DNA of 26,530 bases from Chara braunii. Taxonomy: Eukaryota; Streptophyta; Charophyceae; Charales; Characeae. Positions 10,103 through 18,877 of the stretch are shown here, piece after piece; position 1 is the first letter of the stretch; every line of letters starts with the position of its first letter. The stretch covers positions 2,829,389 to 2,855,918 of the forward strand of contig BFEA01000132.1 of the NCBI GenBank assembly GCA_003427395.1, read 5' to 3'. Under the pieces are notes generated by a model. That model was given only the letters and a program-made list of their open reading frames with translations, was not told where the DNA came from and did no database searches. The position numbers were made by a program, and so were the translations under genes.

Positions 10103-10717
10103 CTAGATGTGCACCTTCGACCGCTCACATCGTATCGATTTCCACTTATCCATCGTTTGTTTGTCCACCTCATGTCTACAGATAACAGTGATTGAGGTGG
10201 ACGAAATGGGTTGGAGAAGGAACAAATTTTGTGCCTCCTCCATGTTCCCTTTAAGGGAGGCAAGCCGTTTCCGTATCCATCTGATTTTGTCATTGGTGGA
10301 TTTGAATGCAGCATCGTCGTGGAAGACCCAGTTACTGGCGTGGCGTCTGTACAGTTCATTCCTCTCCCTGACTTTGTCTGCTGGGAGGCATTTGAACAGA
10401 GAAGATTTCCCTTTTTAATTAATTACTTTGGGTTCAGACGGGGTCAGGAACTTTGCCAGGAAGAAAGCACTTGTAGAAGATAGGCTGTCCAGTGGGATCT
10501 TCCACTCCCGCCCTTCCCCTTCCCCTTTCCGTTGTATAGCAATCGAATGGCCCGCGTGTGGTCTACGCAGGCAAGCAGCCCATGAGGGAGAGGGGGAGGG
10601 GGGGGGAGAGTGCGTTGGGGGGGTGGAGAGGTGGGGGGAGGTACATCTGGCCCCCGTGACTGATGGGCGGTCGGAGTGACCTCCCCTGTTGTTTTTTGTA
10701 CTCCTCCCATCAATATG
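10103..10717 (-). pseudogene. LINE-A ORF1, N-terminal part (Pro/Ser-rich, then basic helical)
   Basis: One minus-strand frame runs from after the stop at 10717 to a TAG at 10103-10105, with a single internal TAA at 10415-10417. It starts with a Pro/Ser-rich stretch (TSPHLSTPPTHSPPPSPSPS) and continues SAFFLAKFLTPSEPK. After the stop it reads KVRERNELYRRHASNWVF, DKIRWIRKRLASLKG and TDKWKSIR-like basic helical sequence. It leads straight into the zinc-knuckle part and has the composition of translated sequence. No start codon is well placed, so the true 5' end of ORF1 is unknown. A competing open frame at 10944-10444 is overlapping and low-complexity. I prefer this one because of continuity with ORF1. 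Confidence 0.5.
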
Positions 10718-11711
10718 TCATGCGCATGCTGCCTCATTGCGCCACGACACAACAGTGTAGAGTCGAGCCTCTTCTGAGCCCTCTGATATTTGGGCCCGGA
10801 TTTCAGACTGCTCATCATGATGATGTGTTGATGAGTTCTCCCCCTCAGGAATCCGGAGGTGATTGGTTGTGCAGAGAACCTTACCCTTGGCCCTGTGACA
10901 CTAGCTGTCTGTCGGATGACAGCCTCGATAGGTGGCAGTAGCAAGACTCATGTTTTAATGTATCTAATCAAGATACCAGCCATCAATCAGTCTGGAGCCG
11001 AGAATGTGGCAATGTTGTGACGTTGCACCGGGTTGTGGGGAATGGCCGGGGGAATCGGGGGGAAGCCCACAAAAGCCTGTGGGATGGCTACATGCCCTAG
11101 GACGAATCGGGCGGGGTGCAATCTGATTGAATAGGCCGCTGGGGAAGTTAGGAGCAGGTAAGGGACAGAGTTGAAGGCAGGGACGAGGATGATGAGGAGA
11201 GCCTGATTATAATAATATCATCAATGGATTATCAAATACAGCGAAAGCACGATCTTGACGTCGAGAGTCGAAGTTGAGAGCTAGCACCTCAGGCTCATTC
11301 CCAAGCCACGACAAGGTCGAATCTGAGGCCATGTACAATCACTGAAATACACACAATGGAAAGATAAAAGAAGATGTCGCGAGTCTTAATATCATGGCGT
11401 CAACACCTCTTCTCCACCATCCCTGGTTATCATCAAGGAATAGTCAACTCTTCTTTTCATATACCACTCAAGTTAAGGAAAACGCCTACTACTAACCTAC
11501 TTTAAATATGTTTCTTCTTGAACTTTGGCACCTCAAGAAGGTCCCCTGTTGTTCCTCCTTAGTCAAGCTAAGGTCGCATACTACCCGTACCTGCGTAAAA
11601 CAGACTACAAAAAGTGCATGTGATCATACTTGCTATCAATATTCATACTTTTTACCAAATTAGGCACTTACTGGTGAGGCGCAAAAATTCATATCTTTCC
11701 AACTCAACAAG
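10718..11711. other. No gene seen; possible LINE-A 5' UTR and flank
   Basis: I see no convincing coding sequence. Two small hairpins are present: CCCACA/TGTGGG at 11067-11085, and a CTTCTTGA/TCAAGAAG stem near 11513-11540. The left part may belong to the 5' UTR of LINE-A. The right part is AT-richer single-copy-looking DNA. Confidence 0.4.
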
Positions 11712-11794
11712 TACCGTGAGTCCCGCCTCTAACAGAAAAACCCCAAACACGGGCCGGATCTGTGGACCTCGTAAATATTATATATCTCGATTGA

Positions 11795-11850
11795 GAGTTC
11801 AGTGAGTGTATCTTGCCCTTGTAGGGTGCAAGGTTCACTCATCGGACCTC
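11795..11850. other. Hairpin copy 1
   Basis: An outer arm CAGTGAGTG pairs with CACTCATCG. An inner arm around TTGCCCT pairs with AGGGTGCAA. The outer sequences are shared with copy 2 at 12374-12424 and the inner arm is not, yet pairing is kept. Confidence 0.5.
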
Positions 11851-12031
11851 ATAAATATTATATATCCCGATTGAGTAAGTAGTATCGGTTCTTGATGTTC
11901 AAGAGCTCGATCTTCCGCATCAACGTAAGATACCGTTGTCGCTTGCTTGCCAGTACTCCGACTGGGGTTCAGGTCCAACTTCGGGACAGCCGAATCCCTC
12001 AGTTAGGATGACATTGTTTTTTCTGTGTGAG

Positions 12032-12185
12032 GCATGCAGCCTTATTTTCAATCCCACTCATACTGCAAGGAATAAGAAAAAATAGTAATGCATGCAACCT
12101 TATTTTCAGTCTTATTCATACTGCAAGGAAGAAAAAACAATTGTATTGCATGCAGCCTTATTTTCAATCCTATTCATACTTCCTT
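12032..12185. repeat. 58-bp tandem repeat, about 2.6 copies
   Basis: Units starting GCATGC at 12032, 12090 and 12148 share GCATGCARCCTTATTTTCA followed by TCATACTGCAAGGA and an A-rich spacer. The third copy is truncated after CATACT. The period is exactly 58 bp. Confidence 0.85.
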
Positions 12186-12373
12186 CCCATTTATGTGCGC
12201 GCCTATGGCGCACGACAATTCAGACATTGTTGATTCAGCAAGTGCCTCGAGCTTCGCTTTAGCAGAAAAAATCTCAGGACTCTGACTGCCGTTATCCAGC
12301 TTCATTAACCTGGTCCGTCCCATTGTCAGAGTTCAGGGGTAATTCATCTTGTTGTGGGAAAAAGCATTTTGCG

Positions 12374-12424
12374 GGTCCAGTGAGTGTATCTCCTCCCTGG
12401 GAGAGTACGGTCACTCATCGGACC
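12374..12424. other. Hairpin copy 2
   Basis: GGTCCAGTGAGTG pairs with CACTCATCGGACC over 13 positions with one mismatch and one G-T pair. The inner arm CTCC/GGAG pairs through different bases from copy 1. Confidence 0.55.
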
Positions 12425-12581
12425 TAATGCATGTTGTACATATCCTGTATAGACATTGCTTGCCTAGTATCAAGAACGTGATCCTTCGCGCCGCGGTGAG
12501 AAGCATTGTATCCGCCGAACTCCGACCAGGGGTCCCGATCCAGCTAGGGACAACAATCCCTCAGTCGGGGCCAAGCCCCCG

Positions 12582-13535
12582 TCAATGTTTTTCTCGTATC
12601 CACATGTCACCAAGCCGCCGTATTTGTTCCCAGACTGGGTCCGCCTCTCGGCAGCCCATCCACCAGATCCCAGCTAGTACCACTTTCGCTGGATAATTTA
12701 GTTTTCATAGCTTCTCCACAAAGTTGAGGACATTAAGAACTGTCACTCCCACGTCATTCGAGTTACCGGTAATCCTGAGGATCGTATTGGCGATCGTGGC
12801 AAATTTCGCCATACGTGGTCCGAATGACGAGAAGTCCTTGTAGGTTCGGAAACGTAATGGACCATCGTTCCAGATTGTGTCGCATTTTTTAATTTATGCG
12901 ACATCAATAATATAGTAGGTTCACCGCCCACCACTAATCTGGTCTCAAGGAAATCCAGTACTCCATTGCCAGAGTCGGTTTGCTTGAGCTGCAGTCCAAT
13001 CGTAGTAACCAGGTCTACCTTCTTTCCCCGAATAGAACGTACGGTCATTATAGTTGTATCTAGACTGAAAGGTGCCTCAAATAAAGCTATAATGACCGTA
13101 CGTTGTATTCGGGGGAAGAAGGTAGCGGTTCCTTGGCTTTCCTCTATTCTTCCGGTTTGTCATTTTGAAAAAACGATACAATACAATAAGGAGATCATCA
13201 ATATATTGTTTCCCGATGATGTACTTCGCACCCCGCCCAAGGGAAGACAAGAACTGGAATTCTGCGAGCATACACATCATACATGCGAGTGGGGGACTAG
13301 TCCTTCCTCCCATAGGAGTGCCCTTTTTCTACCTCAAGACGACACAGCAAACCAAAAAAAAAGTGTTGTCCAACTGATAATCCGCAAACATCCCTAGTTT
13401 GCTCAGCCGCAGAGATTTCCACCCAGCCTCTCCATGAGACTTACCAAAGGTCAGCTGTTTCTTCCGTGAGTTAATCCGGATCCCCCTGACGCCCTGTTTG
13501 TGAAAGAACCAAAAATTGAAGGATGAGATAAACAA
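12582..13535 (-). pseudogene. Reverse transcriptase remnant, YIDD type, possibly Penelope-like
   Basis: Read leftward, one frame from 13535 gives RGIRINSRKKQLTFG, WKSLRLSKLGMFADYQLDNT, then a TAG (13329-13331) where a Gln would be expected. It continues KKGTPMGGRTSPPLA (motif B), MLAEFQFL, and KQYIDDLLIVLY (motif C with its Asp pair). After a 39-bp inverted duplication the frame resumes with GNGVLDFLETRL. A shift near 12878 then leads to GPLRFRTYKDFSSFGPRMAK and a thumb-like helical segment (VLNVLNFVEKL-stop-KLNYPAKVVLAG) ending at 12582. Its motifs differ from both LINEs and from the gypsy RT in this window. The MGG-SP-LA plus FLET arrangement recalls Penelope-like RTs, which is an inference. 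I found neither a GIY-YIG nuclease nor motif A. Confidence 0.6.
13015..13125. repeat. 39-bp inverted repeat inside the RT remnant
   Basis: The arms at 13015-13053 and 13087-13125 are complementary at 37 of 39 positions, with a 33-base loop. The arms include ACGTACGGTCATTATAG and its complement. The structure interrupts the RT reading between motif C and the FLET segment, so it looks like an acquired inverted duplication. Confidence 0.9.
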
Positions 13536-13959
13536 TTGAAAAAACAGAATTAGGGCACGACAGGAAAAAAAATGTGCAATACAATGGACCGACTAAGTCA
13601 CTGGACGATCAATAATGGGGGGCGCAGCGCTACCGGGAGCATTGCGCCCCACCCCACGCTACGTACTCAGGGAGATGGCGCGCGACGACGATGGTGGCCT
13701 TCCTTTTTGAAGCTCCGGCACTTAGCGCACGTGCAGGAGACCGCAGGCGCTTAACCATACCATGTCACAGGCTGATGTGGCAGATGGTCTGACTCCCGGT
13801 GACGTTCAGTTTCTGGGAGTTCCACGTTTTCACTCCATTGCCGATGCGTTGCTGCGCGTGGCATTTGGTATGAGCGGCGTTGGCTATGTCGATGTTTGTG
13901 GAGTGCAGTGGAGTTAGCCCTAGGTACTCTGAAGTGTGAGTGACTACAGTAATGGTCTG
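13536..13959. other. No gene seen
   Basis: Upstream sequence of the RT remnant might lie at the left edge, but I find no motif A. The rest is mixed, GC-richer at 13610-13760, with no coding or repeat structure I can support. Confidence 0.35.
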
Positions 13960-14508
13960 CCATTGGGGTGTTGCTCGCCATCATCCTCGCCATTACCATC
14001 ACTATCAGGTCGCGAGTCGACATCATCCTGCTACTCCCGATTAGGGGCACTGTTTGTCATTAGGGTATTGTCTATCTTCAGGGGCACAACTTGGACGTGT
14101 CATCAAGTATAATCAAGGCACTGTTATCGCCATCACAATGAGGCTATCGGAGGCGCTGTTCGTTATCAAGTTGATGTTCGTCATCATCATCATCAAGGTT
14201 TGCTAGCATCATCGTCATCAGGGTGTTGCTCATCATCATCAGCAGCAGCAGCATCATCAACAGGGCATGGTTCTTCATCATCATCGACATTGTCATCACG
14301 ATAATGTTTCGTCGTCATCATCAGGGTGCTGCTCGTCACCACCATCATCATCATCTGGGTACTATCATCAACGGTGCTCGTCATCAACACCATCATTTGC
14401 GTCATCACGATAATGTTTCGTCATTATCATCAGGGTGCTGCTCGTCACCATCATCATCATCATCAAGGTACTATCATCAAAGGTGCTCATCATCAATGCC
14501 ATCATTTG

Positions 14509-14561
<53 letters not shown>

Positions 14562-15050
14562 AGTTATCATCAAAGGTGCGCGTCATCAATACCATCATTA
14601 TCTTTTTGTCATCACAGGGCGTTGTGCGTCATCATCATCATCATCATCATCATTAGTGATGCTCGCCATCACCACCATCATCATCGTCATCATCAAATCA
14701 TCATCATTAGTGATGCTCGCCATCACCACCATCACCATCGTCATCATCAAATCATCATCATTAGTGATGCTCGCCATCACCACCATCATCATCCTGTTGT
14801 CATTACAGGGCGCTCTGTGCGTCAGCATCATCAGCATCAATCATCATTAATAGTTTGTAATCATAGGGTCGGTGCTGCTCTTTAGTATGATCAGCATCAT
14901 CATTCTGTCTGTATTCTCATCATTACCATCATCACCATCAGTTTGTCATCACTAGATGCTGCTCTCCAAGGCATTGTTTGCCTGTTACATCAGCAGGTGA
15001 GTTGGTCGTTACTATCATCCTAATCATCATCATCTTCAGGGTGCTGTTCA
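13960..15050. repeat. CAT/ATC-rich satellite with nested higher-order repeats
   Basis: About 1.1 kb is built mainly of CAT/ATC/TCA triplets punctuated by GGGTGCTG or GGGCG-type words. A pure run of CAT occupies 14509-14560. Two higher-order repeats are embedded: a 109-bp unit starting GTCATCACGATAATG at 14292 and 14401, and a 54-bp unit starting CATTAGTGATGCTCGCC at 14651, 14705 and 14759. Long open frames cross it on both strands, encoding His/Ser/Ile or Met/Asp runs. They follow from the triplet period and are not credible genes. Confidence 0.9.
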
Positions 15051-15171
15051 CCGTCATAAAAAAACCTCATCTACCTTTTCTCCATCACGATTTTTGGAAA
15101 TTTTGATTGGAAGTGTTTTTCCTTTCTCCACTATTAATTTCTAATTACCCTTTGGGCACACTAATGAATTA

Positions 15172-15865
15172 TTTTTGAGTGGGTGGGGGGTTGGGGTTTT
15201 AAGGAGGAGAGCTCTACTCTGAAGGGGCTTCACAAGGCGGGGGGTGAAATGCCCTGGAGGGAGTGGGGGCAGATTTTGGGGGATGCCCTATTCTAGGGTT
15301 GGGAGAGATGTATGGGGTGACATCATATCCTAGCAGAGGCAGTTTGGGGTAAGGGGTTGGCTGAGGCATACTCTGGGTGGGACTGGATGCCTTAGTGGAA
15401 GATGGGGGAGGAAGCAGGTATGTCCCAAGTTGGGGCCGATAAGGGAAGCTTGTGATCAGGGCAGTCCTTTTCGGTGGAGGCAGCGGAGGGACAGGGGGAG
15501 ATGGAGGAACGATGGAGGAAATAATTCACAGAAACGTCCAGAAGTCGGATACTCCTCTGAAACATAAACAAATTGTTCCTGTTGGGGTGGTGGGCTGGTT
15601 TTGAGGGGGAGAGCTCTACTCTGCAAGGGCTTCACAAGGAGGGAGGTGATTGCCCTGAAGGGAGATGGGGCAGATTTTGGGGGATGCTCTATTCTGGGGC
15701 TGGGGGAGATGTATGGGTCGGCATCATATCCCAGCGGAGGCAGACAAGGGCAAGGGGTTGGCAGAGGCATGCTTTGGGTGGGAATTGGATGCCTTTGTGG
15801 GAGTAGGGGGGAAACGGGTCTGTCCCAAGCTGGGGCCGATGAGGAGTGTCCGTGATCAGGGGGAT
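15172..15865. repeat. 402-bp-spaced direct duplication of the gypsy pol 3' end
   Basis: About 295 bp at 15172-15470 recurs at 15574-15865, both copies passing through GAGCTCTACTCTG (15209 and 15611), GCAGATTTTGGGGGATG and TGGGGCCGAT. The right copy covers the proline-rich C-terminal codons of the integrase. The left copy encodes a similar proline-rich sequence but is detached from any gene. About 100 bp of unrelated-looking sequence lies between them. The simplest reading is a tandem duplication of the 3' end of the element, now diverged. Confidence 0.8.
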
Positions 15866-16960
15866 GTGGCCGATGATCGGACGAGCCGATCGGCTGTCGG
15901 AGACTTCAGGCGCAAGCCGCACGGTGTTCACGCCGTTCGGTCCGAGCTCAATCACGTGAAATCGCCCGAAGAATCGTGGCGCTAGCTTAACCTGGCGAGC
16001 ACATTTCCTTACCTGCACGATGTCCCCTAATTTGTACTGGGGTCGTGGACCTGCGTTCCCATTCCGGGCCTCGTAGCTTCGGACCTGTCGGCCATGGGCC
16101 AACTCGGTCATTTTCTGGCGTTTTCGAGCTAGCCTGGGGAGGGACCGTTCCATTAACTCTAGGTGCCGCTTGGCCTTGTCCCGCGTTGTGGCCCTTGTGG
16201 GCCGGCGGTTAAGCGTTGATTCGCCAGGGAGGCTTGGTATCGAAACGCAAGCGATGCTATTAGTCCTTAATTGAAAGGGGCTCAGACCCGTCGATTCATG
16301 GGGCATTCCGAGATGGACCGCTAAGATGTGGTTGACGATATCGGGCCAGGGCCTCGGATCCCGTGCCGCGATGTTGCGTCGCAGTGCTGTCTTTATCACC
16401 CTATTGGCGTTTTCTACCAGTCCATTAGATTGTGACATGTGGGGCGCGGTGTTCCGTATAACGACACCGTGTATGACCAGGTTCCTTAATACTTCCCCGT
16501 TGAATTATGCCCCGTTATCGGTCAGGATTTCTTCCGTATCCTGGTGCATCCCCAGAAAACGGTTAACATACAGCGTGATTTCGGCGGCTTGTCGCGTACG
16601 ATAGGGGTAGGCCTCGATCCATTTCGAAAAATGGTCGACAAATACCAATAGGATTGAATATTCACAACTATTAGGACCAGGAGGCACCACAATATCGGCG
16701 GTATCCATACTCACCCTCTGGAACGGCCACTCAACTACCGTTGGAACTATCGATCTTGGCGGTTGGATCGGCGCCTTGTCAGCAGCACAGACTTGACAGC
16801 TTGCGGCGATGAATTTCACATCGTCCCGAATATTGGACCAATACCACTCATTTTTGTCGATTGCTGACTCCGTAATCCGTACGGCAAAATGGGCTGCCAT
16901 TTCCTCGTGTGCGTCTTCACCCAGTCGTACCTCATGAATGGATGCGGTACAACCATCCAA
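15689..16960 (-). pseudogene. Gypsy integrase
   Basis: The integrase would insert element cDNA into the chromosome. From 16960 there is an HHCC zinc region (HEEMAAH ... WYWSNIRDDVKFI ... CQVCAADK). The catalytic core follows, with SMDTADIVVPP (first Asp), LLVFVDHFSKWIEAYP, LTDNGA (second Asp) and SQSNGLVENANRVIK (Glu). A TAA at 16505-16507 directly follows LTDNGA, where the family normally has Glu or Gln before Phe. The frame then continues to 15689. The C-terminal part has YKLGDIVQVRKC and FGRFHVIELGPNGVNTVRL, then a proline-rich tail lying in the duplicated 3' block. The catalytic triad is intact but the stop separates it. A shift near 16960 separates it from the PHD segment. Confidence 0.85.
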
Positions 16961-17016
16961 ATCCTACTGTCGTCCGTTTTCCGTGTTTCTAACCTACCCT
17001 CTATCCATCGATAATC

Positions 17017-17463
17017 TCAAGCCCTTTCGTTAGCCCTCCTCCGATCTTCCTTGGTGAAATCCTTGAGGGGGTTACCGACTAAGGTGGCAATCAGAGCGAT
17101 GTCGGTCCACACTTCGGCCCTTCGAAATTTTCCGGTCTTTTCCAACCTTTCTGACGTGGCGTCCAGAAACCGAGCCTTGGTTGGGATCTTGTCAGCCTGA
17201 CACAAGGGGCATAACCACGGTTTACTGTCGTTTCGGTATTGGATGCACGAGCCATGGGCTCGTGCGACACACTGTCGGCAGTCTATCCATTCCGTATACC
17301 CTTCCCCGTTAGGACACATGGAGACAGAGTATACGCGAGAAATTGCTTCACAAAAACAGCAAAATTTATCAGGCAGGGAGAGAATAGACGAAGAGGAGAT
17401 GGGAGAAAGAGGGGTAGTGAGGTTACTTCCGTCACCCATTGCCACCGGTCTGCTTCTTGCCAC
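17017..17463 (-). pseudogene. PHD-type zinc finger segment of gypsy pol, between RNase H and integrase
   Basis: In the frame from 17463, residues 35-88 (17361-17200) give a full C4-H-C3 set: C35-X2-C38, C62-X2-C65, H70, C73, C85-X2-C88. The spacings are C65-X4-H70-X2-C73, and the Trp (W83) stands two residues before the last Cys pair. This is the PHD-finger signature, a fold that usually reads histone H3 tails. A Ser-rich linker precedes it. After it comes a helical segment (IALIATLVGNPLKDFTKEDRRRANERA) and then sequence like the usual RW-x-GRL segment before the gypsy integrase. It is thus embedded in pol rather than being a separate gene. Overlap with the RNase H frame at 17432-17463 and an out-of-frame join to integrase are decay. 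A histone-binding targeting role is inference. A degenerate RING or another treble-clef finger is the alternative. Confidence 0.65.
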
Positions 17464-17905
17464 GTGGGAGAACTGCCACCTGTCCGTACTTAGGCCCGTT
17501 TGCCGGTTCCGACTCCTTCCACGGGGTGATTTCCTCGCCTTTTGGTACTTCAGCAGGCCGATGCAGAAGTGTCAGTCCGTCCGCGTTGTCGTGCCTTTCT
17601 GTCTTCCGGTGGATGATGTCGAAGTTGTATTCCTGTAGTCGTACTGCCCAACGTCCAATCATGCCCGTGTAATTAGTGAGCTTCTTCAAGGCCAGCAAGG
17701 GTTCGTGATCCGTTACGAGGCGGAACTTCTGTCCATAGAGATACGGATGGAAGAGTTGGATTTCCCAGACTACTGTATAGCATTCGCCTTGGGGTGTTGA
17801 GTGATTCCTCCGTTCGTCTGGCACCGTTCGCGACGCGTACTCGATGACATGCTCGTGACCATCGTTCCCCTTCTGCGCTAGAATAGCGGAGATAGCTTCC
17901 GGTTG
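17432..17905 (-). pseudogene. Gypsy RNase H domain
   Basis: This domain degrades the RNA strand of the RNA-DNA hybrid. It continues in frame from the RT. ILITD (first Asp) is followed by a TGA at 17906-17908 and then QPEAISAILAQ, EYASRTVPDERRNHSTPQGE (with the family Glu), FRLVTDHEPLLAL (Asp) and RWAVRLQEYNFDIIHRKTERHDNADGLT, the standard Ty3/gypsy ending in which Asp-Asn-Ala-Asp is catalytic. The frame stops at 17432, within the overlap with the PHD segment. Confidence 0.85.
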
Positions 17906-18877
17906 TCAGTCCGTGATAAGAATGAACTGTTTCGAGGGATCCGTCCGGATCAAAATAGGTGTCGTCGCCAGAGCGTCCTTGAGGGTCACGAAGGCCTGCT
18001 CACACTCCGCATCCCAACAGAGAGGCTGGTCCTTTCGTAACAGGTTCGTTAGTGCCCGTGCAATCGCGGCGAAGCCCTTTATGAAACGACGATAGTACGA
18101 TGCCAATCCCAAGAAGGCTCGAATCTGCGTCAGCGACGTGGGAACTGGAGCTTCTCTTACCGCTACGACCTTTCTCAAGTCAGACCGCAGTCCTCCACGC
18201 GTCACGACGTAGCCTAATAACGAAATTTCCGAAAGGAAAAATTCGCTCTTTTCGAGTGCGATCTTGAATCCAGCGTCCCTCAGTGCTCCCAGCGTCCACT
18301 CAATATGTTGTGCATGCCCGTGATAGGTCTCCGAGTAGACAAGGATGTCATCCATGTATACGATCACGTAGAAGTTGATCATTCCCTGAGTTAGCCGCGT
18401 CTTGTTGACGAAGTTCTGGAATGTCATGTTTATCGCCCGCTGAAACGTGGCAGGCGCGTTGCAAATCCCATCGGACACCGAACCCAATGCCACGTGCCCT
18501 CAAACAGCACGAAGGCCGTCTTCGGCCTATCTTCCTCCTTTACCAGAATGTGATGGAAGCCATGCCGAATATCAAACTTACTAAAATAATTAGCGCATCC
18601 AATCGCATCCAGCAAATCATCGATTCGGGGAAGGGGATACACATCTTTAATCGTGATTTCATTCAGCTTGCGATAATCGATGCATATGCGAATTGATCCG
18701 TTTTTCTTCGATACTAACACTACGGGAAACGACCATGGTCCGGTGGCGGGTTCAATCCACCCGCTGGCTTCGAATTCCAAATTCGTTCGAGAGCCTTTTT
18801 CCGTTCTATCAGGGAATAGCGGTAAGGCTTGCAGTGGATGGGGGAATGATTTCCCGTCTCAATTTCGTGTTGAATAA
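17906..18877 (-). pseudogene. Gypsy reverse transcriptase domain
   Basis: The RT copies element RNA to cDNA. The domain is spread over three frames. YRYSLIERKKALERI, in the long upstream frame near 18800, shifts by one base near 18785. It then reads FEASGWIEPATGPWSFPVVL, IRICIDYRKLNE, DVYPLPRIDDLLDAIG, FSKFDIRHGFHHI (catalytic Asp) and GTWHWVRCPMGF. A second shift near 18470 leads to CNAPATFQRAINMTF and VIVYMDDILVYS (YMDD, 18358-18347). After these come FALEKSEF-like sequence, SLLGYVVTRGGL and the IRAFLGLASYYRRFIKGFA segment that closes the domain. Catalytic Asp residues are kept. The motif wording is classical Ty3/gypsy. Confidence 0.9.

Larger units (their letters stand above)
2096..10717 (-). 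mobile_element. LINE-A: nearly full-length, decayed non-LTR retrotransposon
   Basis: A LINE of roughly 8.6 kb reads leftward in the order ORF1 (10717-7578), ORF2 (7565-2804), 3' UTR with terminal stem-loop, and poly(A) at 2128-2096. ORF2 has an APE-type endonuclease, an RT with FADD and a zf-RVT finger. ORF1 has a zinc knuckle of the kind found in plant-type LINE ORF1 proteins. Multiple frameshifts and stops break both ORFs. The 5' boundary is set only by where coding-like sequence stops. A 5' UTR may extend further right, and no target-site duplication was identified. Confidence 0.8.
11712..12570. repeat. Diverged direct repeats with conserved hairpin
   Basis: A block at about 11795-12007 recurs, diverged, at about 12374-12570. 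Shared landmarks in order are CAGTGAGTGTATCT, a hairpin, TCACTCATCGGACCT and then, some 80-150 bases on, ACTCCGAC followed by AATCCCTCAGT. A third partial copy of the AT part (GACCTCGTAAATATTATATATC) lies at 11764-11795 and matches 11845-11876. The blocks sit directly downstream, on the minus strand, of the YIDD-type RT remnant, so they could be its terminal or UTR repeats. They could also be an unrelated local duplication. Confidence 0.6.

Noticed and set aside
10444-10944. 166-codon proline-rich minus-strand ORF
   Set aside because: It overlaps the frame that continues into LINE-A ORF1. Low complexity over a G-rich tract explains its length.
10718-11400. Target-site duplication of LINE-A
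   Set aside because: The bases next to its poly(A) (AAAGATCACCACTCCAC) have no convincing match near the 5' end.
11795-12424. Possible hammerhead ribozymes in the repeated hairpins
   Set aside because: The minus strand shows CCGATGAGTG rather than CTGATGA, the GAA core is not placed correctly, and the residues that should be unpaired are base paired.
14640-14800. CRISPR-like array in the 54-bp repeats
   Set aside because: The repeats are contiguous and degenerate with no unique spacers, in a eukaryotic satellite.
14223-14885. Long open frames rich in His/Ser/Ile (plus) or Met/Asp (minus) across the CAT array
   Set aside because: They are produced by the triplet repeat on both strands and have no start context, domain or non-repeat sequence.
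15050-15172. 3' LTR of the gypsy element
   Set aside because: No sequence in the left flank matches the region next to the primer site, and no TG...CA-bounded repeat pair could be found.
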